Of a stretch of DNA of 64,000 nucleotides, positions 18,408-29,618 are shown in pieces; within the stretch, counting starts at the first letter, position 1, and each line of letters starts with the position of its first letter. Position numbers and translations under genes: made by a program. The notes under the pieces are model-generated. The model was not told the DNA's origin and did not search any database. It was given only the letters and a program-made list of their open reading frames with translations. This DNA is from Pseudomonas putida (GTDB lineage Bacteria > Pseudomonadota > Gammaproteobacteria > Pseudomonadales > Pseudomonadaceae), in NCBI RefSeq assembly GCF_002741075.1, contig NZ_CP016634.1:822501-886500 (forward strand), in the 5' to 3' direction.

Positions 18408-19121
18408 TTGGATGCAAGCCAAGCGCTGCTGTCGGTGTCGGATGAATCGGAAACGCTCTCGGAGAACGTCTTCCGGCGTATCCAGGCGGCCATCGTCAAA
18501 GGCGAGATCGCCCCGGGCAGCAAAATTTCCGAGCCGGAACTGGCGCGCACCTACGGGATCAGCCGGGGTCCGCTGCGCGAGGCCATCCATCGCCTGGAAG
18601 GGCAACGCCTGCTGGTGCGCGTCCCTCATGTGGGTGCCCGGGTGGTCTCGCTCAACCATGCCGAACTGATCGAGCTGTACGAAATCCGCGAATCGCTCGA
18701 GGGCATGGCCTGTCGCCTGGCTGCAGAACGTATGAGCCTAGCCGACATCGACGAGTTGCGCCGGGTGCTGGATACCCATGAGCGCGATGCGGCATTCCAG
18801 GCCGGTGTGGGCTACTACCAGCAGGAAGGCGACTTCGACTTCCATTATCGGATCATCCAGGGCAGCGGCAACCAGACCCTGGTCAAGATGCTCTGCGGCG
18901 AGCTGTACCAACTGGTGCGCATGTACCGCATCCAGTTCTCCGCGACGCCCAATCGCCCACGCCAGGCGTTTGCCGAACACCACCGTATCCTCGATGCCAT
19001 CGCCGACCGTGACGGTGAACTGGCCGAACTCCTGATGCGTCGCCACATCGGCGCGTCCAAGCGCAACATCGAGCGTCACTACCAAGGCGCCGACAACAAT
19101 AGCCCACGAGGTGAGTCATGA
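18405..19121 (+). CDS. GntR-family (FCD) regulator of the methylcitrate operon
   Basis: 238 residues. Winged HTH at about 18-85 ([23 protein letters not shown], then [22 protein letters not shown]), followed by the all-helical FCD effector domain. FCD regulators bind small organic acids; here 2-methylcitrate or a related acid is a fair guess. Its last four bases overlap the prpB start (ATGA), so it is the first gene of the operon. The ATG at 18405 lies in the second operator copy. The frame is open back to 17913, but upstream codons are antisense to the protease gene. Confidence 0.92.
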   Translation: MLDASQALLSVSDESETLSENVFRRIQAAIVKGEIAPGSKISEPELARTYGISRGPLREAIHRLEGQRLLVRVPHVGARVVSLNHAELIELYEIRESLEGMACRLAAERMSLADIDELRRVLDTHERDAAFQAGVGYYQQEGDFDFHYRIIQGSGNQTLVKMLCGELYQLVRMYRIQFSATPNRPRQAFAEHHRILDAIADRDGELAELLMRRHIGASKRNIERHYQGADNNSPRGES

Positions 19122-20008
19122 CTTTGAAGAGCACGCCCGGCCAACGTTTCCGCGACGCGGTAGCCGCCGAACATCCGTTGCAGGTGGTCGGGACCATCAA
19201 TGCCAACCATGCCCTGCTGGCCAAGCGTGCCGGCTTCAAGGCCATCTACCTCTCCGGCGGCGGTGTCGCCGCAGGCTCGCTGGGCCTGCCTGACCTGGGC
19301 ATCAGCGGCCTGGATGATGTGCTGACCGACGTACGCCGGATCACCGATGTCTGCGACCTGCCGCTGCTGGTGGATGTCGACACCGGTTTCGGGGCGTCGG
19401 CCTTCAACGTGGCCCGTACCGTGCGTTCGATGATCAAGTTCGGCGCGGCGGCCATCCATATCGAGGACCAGGTCGGCGCCAAGCGTTGTGGCCATCGCCC
19501 GAACAAGGAAATCGTCACCCAGCAGGAAATGGTCGACCGCATCAAGGCCGCAGTGGATGCCCGTACCGATGACAGCTTCGTGATCATGGCCCGTACCGAC
19601 GCCTTGGCAGTCGAAGGCCTGAATGCCGCGCTGGATCGCGCTGCAGCCTGCATCGAGGCCGGTGCCGACATGATCTTCCCGGAAGCGATCACCGAGCTTT
19701 CGATGTACAAGACCTTCGCCGACCGTGTGAAGGCGCCTATCCTGGCCAACATCACCGAATTCGGCGCTACGCCGCTGTACACCACCGAAGAGCTGGCCTC
19801 GGTCGACGTCTCGTTGGTGCTGTACCCCTTGTCGGCCTTCCGCGCCATGAACAAGGCGGCTGAGAATGTCTACACCGCGCTGCGCCGCGACGGTACCCAG
19901 AAGAACGTTGTCGACACCATGCAGACGCGCATGGAGCTCTACGATGCCATCGGCTACCACGCCTTCGAGCAAAGCCTCGATGCGCTGTTCGCCCAGAAGA
20001 AAGGCTGA
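19118..20008 (+). CDS. prpB: 2-methylisocitrate lyase
   Basis: Cleaves 2-methylisocitrate to pyruvate and succinate, the last step of the methylcitrate cycle. 296 residues. The catalytic motif is KRCGH at 122-126 with C124; metal-binding DVDTGFG lies at 86-92 and IEDQ at 115-118. It overlaps the regulator gene by four bases. It is followed by an inverted REP pair before prpC, so it may be expressed at a different level from the downstream genes. Confidence 0.97.
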   Translation: MTLKSTPGQRFRDAVAAEHPLQVVGTINANHALLAKRAGFKAIYLSGGGVAAGSLGLPDLGISGLDDVLTDVRRITDVCDLPLLVDVDTGFGASAFNVARTVRSMIKFGAAAIHIEDQVGAKRCGHRPNKEIVTQQEMVDRIKAAVDARTDDSFVIMARTDALAVEGLNAALDRAAACIEAGADMIFPEAITELSMYKTFADRVKAPILANITEFGATPLYTTEELASVDVSLVLYPLSAFRAMNKAAENVYTALRRDGTQKNVVDTMQTRMELYDAIGYHAFEQSLDALFAQKKG

Positions 20009-20035
20009 AGGTTCGAGTCTGGTGCGGGAGCGAGT

Positions 20036-20125
20036 GGCCTTTTCAGGGGTAACCCGCTCCCACAGCTCGCTGAAACATGAATGATGCGCCGGACCTGCAG
20101 GAGCGGTTTCCCCCGCGAAGCGTCC
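20036..20125. repeat. REP pair between prpB and prpC
   Basis: Two REP units in opposite orientation: ggggtaacccgctcccacag (20045-20064) and cctgcaggagcgg..cccgcgaagcg (20094-20121). They occupy most of the prpB-prpC gap and could form a processing or attenuation structure in the operon mRNA. Confidence 0.75.
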
Positions 20126-20188
20126 GGTACAGGCAACCGAATTAGCCGGCAAGATTTCGATAACAAATTCAAGAAAGGAGAACACCCC

Positions 20189-21316
20189 ATGGCCGAAGCA
20201 AAAGTACTCAGCGGTGCAGGCCTGCGTGGCCAGGTGGCCGGGCAGACCGCGCTGTCGACCGTTGGCCAGGCCGGTGCTGGTCTGACCTACCGTGGCTACG
20301 ATGTTCGCGACCTGGCGGCTGGTGCCGAATTCGAAGAAGTCGCCTATCTGCTGCTGTACGGCGAGCTGCCGAGCAAGGCAGAGCTGGCCGATTACAAGCG
20401 CAAGCTCAAAGGCCTGCGCGACCTGCCCCAGGCCCTTAAGGAAGTGCTTGAGCGCATCCCGCGCGACGCCCACCCGATGGACGTGATGCGCACCGGTTGC
20501 TCGGTGCTGGGGACCTTGGAGCCTGAGCTGACCTTCGAGGCCCAGCGCGAGAAGACCGATCGCTTGCTGGCCGTCTTCCCGGCGATCATGTGCTACTGGT
20601 ACCGCTTCACCCACCATGGCGTGCGCATCGACTGCACCAGCGACGAAGACACCCTGGGCGGCCATTTCCTGCACCTGCTGCACGGCAAGAAGCCGAGCGA
20701 ACTGCACGTCAAAGTGATGAACGTCTCGCTGATCCTCTACGCCGAGCACGAATTCAACGCCTCGACCTTCACTGCCCGCGTCTGCGCCTCGACCCTGTCG
20801 GACCTGTATTCGTGCATCACCGCCGCCATCGGTTCTCTGCGCGGCCCGCTGCACGGTGGCGCCAACGAGGCGGCCATGGAGCTGATCGAGCGCTTCCAGA
20901 GCCCGCAGGAGGCCGTTGCCGAGCTGCTGCGCATGCTTGAGCGCAAGGACAAGATCATGGGCTTCGGCCATGCGATCTACAAAGAGTCCGACCCGCGTAA
21001 CGAGGTGATCAAGGGCTGGTCGAAGCAGTTGGCTGACGAGGTGGGTGACACCGTGCTGTACCCGGTCTCCGAGGCAATCGACAAGACCATGTGGGAGCAA
21101 AAGCGCCTGTTCCCGAACGCTGACTTCTACCACGCCTCGGCGTACCACTTCATGGGTATCCCGACCAAGCTGTTCACTCCGATCTTTGTCTGCTCGCGCC
21201 TGACCGGCTGGGCCGCGCATGTCTTCGAGCAGCGCGCCAACAACCGCATCATCCGCCCGAGCGCCGAGTATGTCGGCGTCGAGCAGCGCAAGTTCGTGCC
21301 GATCGAGCAGCGCTGA
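20189..21316 (+). CDS. prpC: 2-methylcitrate synthase
   Basis: Condenses propionyl-CoA with oxaloacetate. 375 residues, of the small citrate-synthase type. Active-site elements include the GPLHGGANEAAMELIE segment, GFGHAIYKESDPR and FYHASAYHFMGIP. The ATG at 20189 follows aaaggag (20175-20181). prpC differs from TCA citrate synthase (gltA) in being shorter and lying in the prp operon. Confidence 0.96.
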   Translation: MAEAKVLSGAGLRGQVAGQTALSTVGQAGAGLTYRGYDVRDLAAGAEFEEVAYLLLYGELPSKAELADYKRKLKGLRDLPQALKEVLERIPRDAHPMDVMRTGCSVLGTLEPELTFEAQREKTDRLLAVFPAIMCYWYRFTHHGVRIDCTSDEDTLGGHFLHLLHGKKPSELHVKVMNVSLILYAEHEFNASTFTARVCASTLSDLYSCITAAIGSLRGPLHGGANEAAMELIERFQSPQEAVAELLRMLERKDKIMGFGHAIYKESDPRNEVIKGWSKQLADEVGDTVLYPVSEAIDKTMWEQKRLFPNADFYHASAYHFMGIPTKLFTPIFVCSRLTGWAAHVFEQRANNRIIRPSAEYVGVEQRKFVPIEQR

Positions 21317-21336
21317 AACAGGGCGCTGCGCGTTCC

Positions 21337-21366
21337 CTGTAGGAGAGGGGCAAGCCTGCTCCTGCA
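21337..21366 (+). repeat. REP-like hairpin between prpC and acnD
   Basis: The arms ctgtaggag (21338-21346) and ctcctgcag (21358-21366) form a nine-pair stem with one G-T pair. It has the 5' half of a Pseudomonas REP. No T run follows, so it is not a terminator; it may protect or pause the message. Confidence 0.6.
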
Positions 21367-21412
21367 GGGGCGGTGCCCGCTTAGGTAAACCGTGACCGAG
21401 CCTGATAACGAT

Positions 21413-24001
21413 ATGAACACCGCATTTCGCAAGAACCTGCCAGGTACCGACCTGGACTACTTCGACGCCCGCGCGGCAGTCGAAGCGATCAAGCCCGGCG
21501 CCTACGATGGCCTGCCGTACACGTCCCGCGTGCTCGCCGAGAACCTGGTGCGCCGTTGCGACCCGGCGACCCTGAACGCCTCCCTGGAACAGCTGATCGA
21601 ACGCAAGCGCGATCTGGACTTCCCATGGTTCCCCGCGCGCGTGGTCTGCCACGACATTCTCGGGCAGACCGCCCTGGTCGACCTGGCGGGCCTGCGTGAT
21701 GCCATTGCCGACAAGGGCGGCGATCCGGCCCAGGTCAACCCGGTGGTGCCGGTGCAATTGATCGTCGACCACTCCCTGGCAGTGGAATGCGGTGGTTTCG
21801 ACCCGCAGGCGTTCGAGAAGAACCGCGCCATCGAAGATCGCCGCAACGAAGACCGTTTCCACTTCATCAACTGGACCAAGAAAGCGTTCAAGAACGTCGA
21901 CGTGATCCAGCCGGGCAACGGCATCATGCACCAGATCAACCTGGAGAAGATGTCGCCGGTCATCCATAACGACCGTGGCGTGGCCTACCCGGACACCTGC
22001 GTCGGTACCGACAGCCATACCCCGCACGTCGATGCCCTGGGTGTGATCGCCATCGGTGTCGGTGGCCTGGAAGCCGAGAACGTCATGCTCGGTCGCGCCT
22101 CCTGGATGCGTCTGCCGGAAATCGTCGGCGTCGAGCTGACCGGCAAACTGCAGCCGAACATCACCGCTACTGACTTGGTACTGGCCCTGACCGAGTTCCT
22201 GCGCAAGCAGAAAGTGGTCGGTGCCTATCTGGAATTCCACGGCGAAGGTGCTCGCGCGCTGACCCTGGGGGATCGTGCCACCATTTCCAACATGGCACCG
22301 GAATACGGCGCCACGGCGGCAATGTTCGCCATCGACCAGCAGACCATCGATTACCTCAAGCTGACCGGCCGCGAAGAGCAGCAGGTCAAGCTGGTGGAAA
22401 CCTATGCCAAAGCCGCCGGTCTTTGGGCCGACAGCCTGGCCAAGGCCCAATACGAGCGTGTACTGAGCTTCGATCTGTCGAGCGTGGTGCGCAATATGGC
22501 CGGCCCGTCTAACCCGCACGCCCGCGTCGCCACCAGCGACCTGGCCGCCAAAGGGATCGCAGGCGCCTGGGAAGAAGTCCCAGGGCAGATGCCCGACGGC
22601 GCAGTGATCATTGCCGCCATCACCAGCTGCACCAACACCAGCAACCCGCGCAACGTCATCGCTGCAGGCTTGTTGGCGCGTAACGCCAACAAGCTGGGTC
22701 TTGCGCGCAAGCCATGGGTCAAGTCCTCCCTGGCACCTGGCTCCAAGGCCGTGCAGTTGTATCTAGAGGAGGCCGGGCTCGAGAAGGAGCTGGAACAACT
22801 GGGCTTTGGCATCGTCGCCTTCGCCTGCACCACCTGCAACGGTATGTCCGGTGCGCTCGATCCGAAGATCCAGCAGGAAATCATCGATCGCGACCTGTAC
22901 GCCACCGCCGTGCTGTCGGGCAACCGTAACTTCGACGGGCGCATCCACCCTTACGCCAAGCAGGCCTTCCTGGCGTCGCCGCCTCTGGTGGTGGCCTACG
23001 CCATTGCTGGCACCATCCGCTTCGACATCGAGAAGGACGTGCTGGGTGTGGTCGATGGCAAGGAAATTCGCCTGAAGGACATCTGGCCGAGCGATGCGGA
23101 AATCGACGCCGTGGTCCAGGCGGCGGTCAAACCGGAGCAGTTCCGCAAGGTGTACATCCCGATGTTCGCCATCGAGCAGGACACTGGGCCGAAGGTTGCG
23201 CCGCTGTACGACTGGCGCCCGATGAGCACTTACATCCGCCGCCCGCCGTACTGGGAGGGTGCCCTGGCCGGCGAGCGAACCCTGCGCGGCATGCGCCCGC
23301 TGGCGGTGCTGCCGGACAACATCACCACCGACCACCTGTCGCCGTCCAACGCCATCATGCTCGACAGTGCCGCGGGCGAGTACCTGGCGAAAATGGGCCT
23401 GCCGGAAGAGGACTTCAACTCCTACGCCACCCACCGTGGTGACCACCTGACTGCTCAGCGTGCCACCTTCGCCAACCCCAAGCTGTTCAACGAAATGGTG
23501 CGCAAGGAAGACGGTAGCGTGAAGCAGGGCTCGCTGGCGCGTATCGAGCCGGAAGGCAAGGTGACCCGCATGTGGGAGGCGATCGAGACCTACATGGAGC
23601 GCAAGCAGCCGTTGATCATCGTCGCCGGCGCCGACTACGGCCAGGGCTCGTCCCGTGACTGGGCGGCCAAGGGTGTGCGTCTGGCAGGGGTCGAGGCGAT
23701 CGTCGCCGAAGGCTTCGAGCGTATCCACCGTACCAATCTGGTGGGGATGGGCGTGTTGCCGCTGGAGTTCCTCCCAGGCACCAACCGCAAGACCCTGGAC
23801 CTGGATGGCAGCGAGACCTACGACGTGCTCGGAGCGCGTACTCCGCGCGCGACCCTGACCCTGGTGGTGACCCGTCGTAACGGCGAGCGCCTCGAGGTGC
23901 CGGTGACCTGCCGTCTGGATACCGCCGAAGAGGTGTCGATCTACGAGGCCGGTGGTGTGCTGCAGCGCTTCGCCCAGGACTTCCTGGAAGCGACCGCCTA
24001 A
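21413..24001 (+). CDS. acnD: Fe/S-dependent 2-methylcitrate dehydratase
   Basis: Aconitase-like enzyme of the AcnA/IRP group that dehydrates 2-methylcitrate to 2-methyl-trans-aconitate, which PrpF then isomerises. 862 residues from the ATG at 21413 (MNTAFRKNLPG). The cluster cysteines lie in AITSCTNTSNP and FACTTCNGMSG, and the swivel domain carries DYGQGSSRDWAAKG. A GTG at 21392, in frame, would add seven residues; neither start has a strong binding site. The prpF partner lies next, as expected for AcnD. Confidence 0.95.
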   Translation: MNTAFRKNLPGTDLDYFDARAAVEAIKPGAYDGLPYTSRVLAENLVRRCDPATLNASLEQLIERKRDLDFPWFPARVVCHDILGQTALVDLAGLRDAIADKGGDPAQVNPVVPVQLIVDHSLAVECGGFDPQAFEKNRAIEDRRNEDRFHFINWTKKAFKNVDVIQPGNGIMHQINLEKMSPVIHNDRGVAYPDTCVGTDSHTPHVDALGVIAIGVGGLEAENVMLGRASWMRLPEIVGVELTGKLQPNITATDLVLALTEFLRKQKVVGAYLEFHGEGARALTLGDRATISNMAPEYGATAAMFAIDQQTIDYLKLTGREEQQVKLVETYAKAAGLWADSLAKAQYERVLSFDLSSVVRNMAGPSNPHARVATSDLAAKGIAGAWEEVPGQMPDGAVIIAAITSCTNTSNPRNVIAAGLLARNANKLGLARKPWVKSSLAPGSKAVQLYLEEAGLEKELEQLGFGIVAFACTTCNGMSGALDPKIQQEIIDRDLYATAVLSGNRNFDGRIHPYAKQAFLASPPLVVAYAIAGTIRFDIEKDVLGVVDGKEIRLKDIWPSDAEIDAVVQAAVKPEQFRKVYIPMFAIEQDTGPKVAPLYDWRPMSTYIRRPPYWEGALAGERTLRGMRPLAVLPDNITTDHLSPSNAIMLDSAAGEYLAKMGLPEEDFNSYATHRGDHLTAQRATFANPKLFNEMVRKEDGSVKQGSLARIEPEGKVTRMWEAIETYMERKQPLIIVAGADYGQGSSRDWAAKGVRLAGVEAIVAEGFERIHRTNLVGMGVLPLEFLPGTNRKTLDLDGSETYDVLGARTPRATLTLVVTRRNGERLEVPVTCRLDTAEEVSIYEAGGVLQRFAQDFLEATA

Positions 24002-24020
24002 ACAGGAGCCGCACGGTCCT

Positions 24021-24108
24021 TGTAGGAGCGGGTTTACCCGCGAATGCGTTCGATCAGGCAACACTGTTGCTCGTGCTCACGCTTTCGCGAGTAAACGTGC
24101 TCCCACGG
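24021..24108. repeat. REP pair between acnD and prpF
   Basis: A full REP tgtaggagcgggtttacccg..gcg at 24021-24048 and a partner in inverse orientation gctttcgcgagtaaacgtgc..cacgg at 24081-24108. They form a BIME-like element inside the operon. Confidence 0.85.
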
Positions 24109-24132
24109 GGGCGTGCAAACAGGAATTCGAAC

Positions 24133-25323
24133 ATGGCACATGTACCGCAAGTCAAGATTCCCGCCACGTACATCCGTGGCGGCACCAGCAAGGGCGTGTT
24201 CTTCCGCCTGCAAGACCTTCCTGAGCGTGCCCAGCAACCGGGCCCGGCGCGCGATGCGCTGCTGCTACGGGTGATCGGTAGCCCCGACCCTTACGGCAAG
24301 CAGATCGACGGTATGGGTGGTGCTACCTCCAGCACCAGCAAGACCGTGATCCTCGCGCGCAGCACTCGCCCTGAGCATGATGTCGACTACCTGTTCGGCC
24401 AGGTCTCCATCGACAAGGCGTTCGTCGACTGGAGCGGCAACTGCGGCAACCTGTCCGCCGCCGTCGGCTCCTTCGCCATCAGCGCCGGGCTGGTGGATGC
24501 CGCGCGCATCCCGCATAACGGCGTCGCCACTGTGCGTATCTGGCAGGCCAATATCGGCAAGACCATCATCGCCCATGTGCCGATCACCGAAGGTGAGGTG
24601 CAGGAAACCGGCGACTTCGAGCTCGACGGGGTGACCTTCCCGGCAGCCGAGGTGCAACTGGAATTTCTCGATCCGGCCGCCGATGAAGACGGCGAGGGTG
24701 GCGCGATGTTCCCCACCGGCAATCTGGTGGACGATCTGGAGGTGCCGGGCGTCGGGACCTTCAAGGCGACCTTGATCAATGCCGGGATCCCGACCATCTT
24801 CGTCAATGCCGCCGACATTGGTTACACCGGCACTGAGCTGCAGGACGCGATCAACGGCGACCCTGCCGCGTTGACGCGTTTCGAGACCATCCGCGCCTAT
24901 GGCGCCGTGCGCATGGGCCTGATCGAGGATGTCGACCAGGCGGCGGGACGTCAGCATACGCCGAAGGTCGCCTTCGTCGCGCCACCGGTCTCGTACACCG
25001 CGTCCAGTGGCAAGGCCGTCGAGGCGGGCGATGTCGACCTGCTGGTGCGTGCGCTGTCGATGGGCAAGCTGCACCACGCCATGATGGGCACCGCAGCGGT
25101 GGCGATCGGCACGGCGGCGGCTATCCCTGGCACGCTGGTCAACCTTGCCGCTGGCGGCGGTGAGCGCAGTGCCGTGCGTTTCGGCCATCCCTCCGGGACC
25201 TTGCGGGTGGGAGCAGAGGCGCGCAAGGTGGACGGTGAATGGACCGTGACCAAAGCGATCATGAGCCGCAGTGCTCGCGTGTTGATGGAGGGCTGGGTGC
25301 GCGTGCCTGGCGATAGCTTCTAA
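24133..25323 (+). CDS. prpF: 2-methylaconitate cis-trans isomerase
   Basis: Converts the trans-aconitate product of AcnD to 2-methyl-cis-aconitate. 396 residues with a diaminopimelate-epimerase-like fold: [15 protein letters not shown] at the N-terminus, the [18 protein letters not shown] segment whose Cys is in the active-site region, and the Gly-rich [12 protein letters not shown] near the C-terminus. The ATG at 24133 starts [11 protein letters not shown]. PrpF is found only with AcnD, and the order acnD-prpF-prpD is the standard Pseudomonas one. Confidence 0.96.
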   Translation: MAHVPQVKIPATYIRGGTSKGVFFRLQDLPERAQQPGPARDALLLRVIGSPDPYGKQIDGMGGATSSTSKTVILARSTRPEHDVDYLFGQVSIDKAFVDWSGNCGNLSAAVGSFAISAGLVDAARIPHNGVATVRIWQANIGKTIIAHVPITEGEVQETGDFELDGVTFPAAEVQLEFLDPAADEDGEGGAMFPTGNLVDDLEVPGVGTFKATLINAGIPTIFVNAADIGYTGTELQDAINGDPAALTRFETIRAYGAVRMGLIEDVDQAAGRQHTPKVAFVAPPVSYTASSGKAVEAGDVDLLVRALSMGKLHHAMMGTAAVAIGTAAAIPGTLVNLAAGGGERSAVRFGHPSGTLRVGAEARKVDGEWTVTKAIMSRSARVLMEGWVRVPGDSF

Positions 25324-25391
25324 CACGCCATCGGCGCTCGGCTTGCGTTGAGAGGGGCCGCAGAGCGGCCCCCTATTCAAGGGAGCAGACA

Positions 25392-26876
25392 ATGAGCGCC
25401 AACGTAGACCTCAACGACCGCCCGGACTACGACCGGGTCCTGCAGACCATCGCCGACTACGTGCTCGATTACCAGGTCGAGTCGGCCGAAGCCCTGGACA
25501 CCGCCCGCAACTGCCTGATGGACACCCTGGGCTGTGGCTTGCTGGCGTTGCGTTTTCCCGAGTGCACCAAGCACCTTGGCCCGTTGGTCGAGGGTACAGT
25601 CGTTCCCCAGGGGGCGCGGGTGCCCGGTACCTGTTATCGGCTGGATCCGGTAAAGGCCGCCTGGGACATCGGCTGTATCGTGCGCTGGCTGGATTACAAC
25701 GACACCTGGCTGGCCGCCGAGTGGGCTCATCCCTCTGACAACTTGGGCGGCATTCTTGCGGTCGCCGACCATCTTTCGCAAAAACGTGTGGCCAATGGCG
25801 AGCCGCCACTGACCATGCGCACTGTGCTCGAAGCCATGATCATGGCCCATGAGGTCCAGGGGGTGCTGGCCCTGGAAAATGCCTTCAACCGCGTCGGTCT
25901 CGATCATGTGGTGCTGGTCAAGGTCGCCTCCACGGCGGTGTGCGCCAAACTCATGGGTGCCAATCGGGCGCAGTTGCTCTCGGCCTTGTCCCATGCCTTC
26001 GTCGATGGCCAGGCGCTGCGCACCTACCGTCATGCGCCCAATGCGGGCTCACGTAAGTCCTGGGCGGCGGGCGATGCCTCCAGCCGAGGTGTGCGCCTGG
26101 CCGACATCGCCCTGCGTGGCGAGATGGGGGTGCCAGGTGTACTGACGGCGCCGCAATGGGGGTTCTACGATGTCTCGTTCAGCCATACCAACAAGGACCT
26201 GGCGCTCAAGCCTGCCGACCAGCGCACGTTGCGCCTGTCGCAAGCCTTTGGCAGCTATGTGATGGAGAATGTGCTGTTCAAGATCAGCTTCCCGGCGGAG
26301 TTCCACGCGCAGACGGCCTGCGAGGCGGCAGTGACCTTGCACCCACAGGTGCGCAATCGCCTGCACGAAGTCGATCGCATCGTCATCGGCACCAATGAGT
26401 CGGCGATCCGCATCATCTCCAAGGTCGGGCCATTGGCCAATGCTGCTGACCGCGATCATTGCCTGCAGTACATGACGGCGGTGCCGCTGATCTTCGGCAA
26501 TCTGGTGGCCGAGCACTACGAGGATGCGTTTCATGCCGCTCACCCCAGCATCGATCGTTTGCGCGAGAAAATGGAAGTGGTCGAGGAGCCGCGTTTCAGC
26601 CGTGAATACCTGGAGGCCGACAAACGCTCGATTGCCAATAGCCTGCAAGTGTTCTTCAAGGATGGGACCCATACCGCGCAGGTAGTGGTGGAGTACCCGA
26701 TCGGTCATCGGCGGCGGCGCGGGGAGGGGATACCGCTTTTGGAAGCCAAGTTCAGGGAGAACTTGGCGACGCGCTTCGTGCGCCAGCGCTGTGATGAGAT
26801 CTTTGCCTTGTGCAAGGATCAGTCGAGGCTAGAAGGCACGGCGGTGCAGCGGTTTGTCGACCTCTTTGTGATTTGA
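25392..26876 (+). CDS. prpD: 2-methylcitrate dehydratase PrpD (MmgE/PrpD family)
   Basis: Iron-sulfur-free dehydratase of 494 residues. Conserved features are [38 protein letters not shown] and the C-terminal [11 protein letters not shown]. In enterics PrpD alone dehydrates 2-methylcitrate; here the operon also has AcnD/PrpF, so PrpD may serve another isomer or act as an oxygen- or iron-independent backup. The ATG at 25392 follows ggag in caagggagcag. It is the last gene of the operon. Confidence 0.95.
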   Translation: MSANVDLNDRPDYDRVLQTIADYVLDYQVESAEALDTARNCLMDTLGCGLLALRFPECTKHLGPLVEGTVVPQGARVPGTCYRLDPVKAAWDIGCIVRWLDYNDTWLAAEWAHPSDNLGGILAVADHLSQKRVANGEPPLTMRTVLEAMIMAHEVQGVLALENAFNRVGLDHVVLVKVASTAVCAKLMGANRAQLLSALSHAFVDGQALRTYRHAPNAGSRKSWAAGDASSRGVRLADIALRGEMGVPGVLTAPQWGFYDVSFSHTNKDLALKPADQRTLRLSQAFGSYVMENVLFKISFPAEFHAQTACEAAVTLHPQVRNRLHEVDRIVIGTNESAIRIISKVGPLANAADRDHCLQYMTAVPLIFGNLVAEHYEDAFHAAHPSIDRLREKMEVVEEPRFSREYLEADKRSIANSLQVFFKDGTHTAQVVVEYPIGHRRRRGEGIPLLEAKFRENLATRFVRQRCDEIFALCKDQSRLEGTAVQRFVDLFVI

Positions 26877-26944
26877 GCATGCCTTGCCGGCCTCTTTGCG
26901 GGTAAGCCCGCCAAGAGGGCAAGACAGTGAATGCAAGGCCCACA

Positions 26945-26981
26945 AAAAAGCCCCGACATCTCTGCCGGGGCTTCTTCTTAC
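26945..26981. terminator. bidirectional terminator between prpD and acnB
   Basis: The stem agccccg/cggggct encloses acatctctgc (about 26949-26972). An A run on the left and a T-rich stretch on the right serve acnB (minus strand) and the prp operon. Confidence 0.82.
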
Positions 26982-27008
26982 CGCTTGTAGCTTACAGCTT
27001 GTCGCGCA

Positions 27009-29618
27009 TTACGCCTGGACCACTGGGATCTTGGCGTTGGCCGCCGCTTCGCGGAACTCGGCGATCTGGTCGAAGCTCAGGTAGCGGTAGACGTCGGCAG
27101 CCATGCTGTCGATGTCCTTGGCGTACTGCAGGTACTCTTCGACGGTCGGCAGCTTGCCGATGATCGAGGCAACCGCGGCCAGTTCGGCCGAAGCCAGGTA
27201 GACGTTGGTGGCGTCGCCCAGGCGGTTCGGGAAGTTACGGGTCGAGGTGGAGACCACGGTCGAACCGGTCTGTACGCGAGCCTGGTTACCCATGCACAGC
27301 GAGCAGCCTGGCATTTCCATGCGCGCACCGGCTTTGCCGTAGATGCCGTAGTAGCCTTCTTCGGTCAGCTGATGGGCGTCCATCTTGGTTGGCGGGGCCA
27401 GCCACAGACGGGTTGGAATGCCACCTTTGACCTTGTCCAGCAGCTTACCGGCAGCGCGGAAGTGGCCGATGTTGGTCATGCACGAACCGATGAACACTTC
27501 GTCGATCTTGTCGCCGGCAACGGTCGACAGCAGACGGGCGTCGTCCGGGTCGTTCGGCGCGCAGAGCACAGGCTCCTTGACGTCGGCCAGGTCGATCTCG
27601 ATGACGGCGGCGTATTCGGCGTCGGCGTCGGCAGCCAGCAGCTGAGGCTTGGCCAGCCAGGCTTCCATCGCCTGGGCGCGGCGCTCCAGGGTGCGGGCGT
27701 CACCGTAGCCTTCGCTGATCATCCAGCGCAGCAGGGTGATGTTGGACTTCAGGTACTCGGCGATCGACTCTTCCGGCAGCTTGATGGTGCAACCGGCGGC
27801 GGAACGCTCGGCCGAGGCGTCGGACAGCTCGAAGGCTTGTTCGACGGTCAGCTCGTTGAGGCCTTCGATCTCCAGGATGCGGCCGGAGAAGATGTTCTTC
27901 TTGCCCTTCTTCTCGACAGTCAGCAGGCCTTGCTGGATGGCGTAGTAAGGAATGGCATGGACCAGGTCGCGCAGGGTGATGCCAGGCTGCAGCTTGCCCT
28001 TGAAGCGAACCAGTACCGACTCCGGCATGTCCAGCGGCATGACGCCGGTAGCAGCGGCGAAGGCGACCAGACCGGAACCGGCCGGGAAGGAAATGCCGAT
28101 CGGGAAGCGGGTGTGCGAGTCGCCACCGGTGCCGACGGTGTCAGGCAGCAGCATGCGGTTCAGCCAGCTGTGGATGATGCCGTCGCCTGGGCGCAGGGAC
28201 ACGCCGCCACGGGTGCGGATGAAATCCGGCAGGGTGTGGTGGGTGTTGACGTCGATCGGCTTCGGATAGGCTGCGGTGTGGCAGAACGACTGCATGACCA
28301 GGTCGGCGGAGAAGCCCAGGCAGGCGAGGTCTTTGAGCTCGTCGCGGGTCATCGGGCCAGTGGTGTCCTGGGAGCCGACGGTGGTCATCTTCGGCTCGCA
28401 GTAGGCGCCTGGGCGCACGCCCTGGCCTTCCGGCAGGCCGCAGGCGCGACCGACCATCTTCTGCGCCAGGGTGAAGCCCTTGCCGGAGTCGGCAGGCTGC
28501 TCTGGCTTCTTGAACAGGTCCGAAGCACCCAGGCCCAGTTCGGCACGGGCTTTTTCGGTCAGACCACGGCCGACGATCAGCGGGATACGGCCGCCAGCGC
28601 GGACTTCGTCCAGCAGGACTTCGGTTTTCAGCTCGAAGGTGGTGACCAGCTCGTCGCTGCCATGACGGCGCACTTCACCCTTGAACGGGTAGACGTCGAT
28701 GACGTCGCCCATGGCCAGGTTGGTGCAGTCGAATTCGATCGGCAGGGCGCCGGCGTCTTCCATGGTGTTGTAGAAGATCGGGGCGATCTTGGTGCCGAAG
28801 CAGAAGCCACCGGCGCGCTTGTTCGGTACGTACGGGATGTCGTCGCCGAAGAACCACAGCACCGAGTTGGTGGCCGATTTACGCGAGGAACCGGTACCGA
28901 CCACGTCACCGACGTAGGCGACCGGGAAGCCTTTGGCCTTGACCGCTTCGATCTGCTTGAGCGGGCCGACGGAGCCAGGTTGCTCCGGCTCGATGCCGTC
29001 ACGGGCCATTTTCAGCATGGCCAGGGCGTGCAGCGGGATGTCAGGGCGCGACCAGGCGTCCGGGGCAGGGGACAGGTCGTCGGTGTTGGTTTCACCAGGC
29101 ACCTTGAACACGGTCAGGGTGTACTTTTCGGCGATTGCCGGGCGGGCGGTGAACCACTCGCCAGCAGCCCAGGAGTCCAGGACGGCCTTGGCGTGAACGT
29201 TGCCGGCCTTGGCTTTTTCAGCCACGTCGTGGAAGGCATCGAACATCAGCAGGGTGTGCTTGAGCTGTTCGGCCGCGACGGCGCCCAGTTCGGCGTCATC
29301 CAGCAGCGCGACCAGCGTCTCGATGTTGTAGCCGCCTTGCATGGTGCCCAGCAGCTCGGTGGCATGCTTGCGGTCGATCAGCGGGGACTTGGCTTCGCCC
29401 TTGGCGATGGCGGAGAGGAAAGCGGCCTTGACGTAGGCGGCTTCGTCGACTCCTGGGGGAACGCGGTTGGTGATCAGGTCTACGAGGAAGGCTTCTTCGC
29501 CGGCCGGCGGGTTTTTCAGCAGCTCGACCAGGCCTGCAGTTTGTTCGGCGTTAAGCGGCTGGGGGACGATGCCCAGGGCGGCACGCTCTTCGATGTGTTT
29601 GCGGTAGGCTTCAAGCAC
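27009..29618 (-). CDS. acnB: bifunctional aconitate hydratase 2 / 2-methylisocitrate dehydratase
   Basis: Main TCA-cycle aconitase; AcnB also hydrates 2-methyl-cis-aconitate to 2-methylisocitrate, completing the methylcitrate cycle, so its place beside the prp operon is meaningful. 869 residues with the N-terminal HEAT-like domain ([16 protein letters not shown]), swivel domain ([14 protein letters not shown]) and cluster cysteines in [14 protein letters not shown], [14 protein letters not shown] and [15 protein letters not shown] chose the GTG at 29618: aggg lies about eight bases ahead and the length equals the usual 869. An in-frame ATG at 29633 contains that binding site. Confidence 0.95.
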   Translation of the reverse strand: MLEAYRKHIEERAALGIVPQPLNAEQTAGLVELLKNPPAGEEAFLVDLITNRVPPGVDEAAYVKAAFLSAIAKGEAKSPLIDRKHATELLGTMQGGYNIETLVALLDDAELGAVAAEQLKHTLLMFDAFHDVAEKAKAGNVHAKAVLDSWAAGEWFTARPAIAEKYTLTVFKVPGETNTDDLSPAPDAWSRPDIPLHALAMLKMARDGIEPEQPGSVGPLKQIEAVKAKGFPVAYVGDVVGTGSSRKSATNSVLWFFGDDIPYVPNKRAGGFCFGTKIAPIFYNTMEDAGALPIEFDCTNLAMGDVIDVYPFKGEVRRHGSDELVTTFELKTEVLLDEVRAGGRIPLIVGRGLTEKARAELGLGASDLFKKPEQPADSGKGFTLAQKMVGRACGLPEGQGVRPGAYCEPKMTTVGSQDTTGPMTRDELKDLACLGFSADLVMQSFCHTAAYPKPIDVNTHHTLPDFIRTRGGVSLRPGDGIIHSWLNRMLLPDTVGTGGDSHTRFPIGISFPAGSGLVAFAAATGVMPLDMPESVLVRFKGKLQPGITLRDLVHAIPYYAIQQGLLTVEKKGKKNIFSGRILEIEGLNELTVEQAFELSDASAERSAAGCTIKLPEESIAEYLKSNITLLRWMISEGYGDARTLERRAQAMEAWLAKPQLLAADADAEYAAVIEIDLADVKEPVLCAPNDPDDARLLSTVAGDKIDEVFIGSCMTNIGHFRAAGKLLDKVKGGIPTRLWLAPPTKMDAHQLTEEGYYGIYGKAGARMEMPGCSLCMGNQARVQTGSTVVSTSTRNFPNRLGDATNVYLASAELAAVASIIGKLPTVEEYLQYAKDIDSMAADVYRYLSFDQIAEFREAAANAKIPVVQA

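Noticed and set aside
19079..22519. A 1146-codon open frame on the minus strand across prpB, prpC and acnD
   Set aside because: It is the mirror of well-supported genes, and its composition (His, Gln, Val, Gly-rich) is what high-GC antisense frames give.
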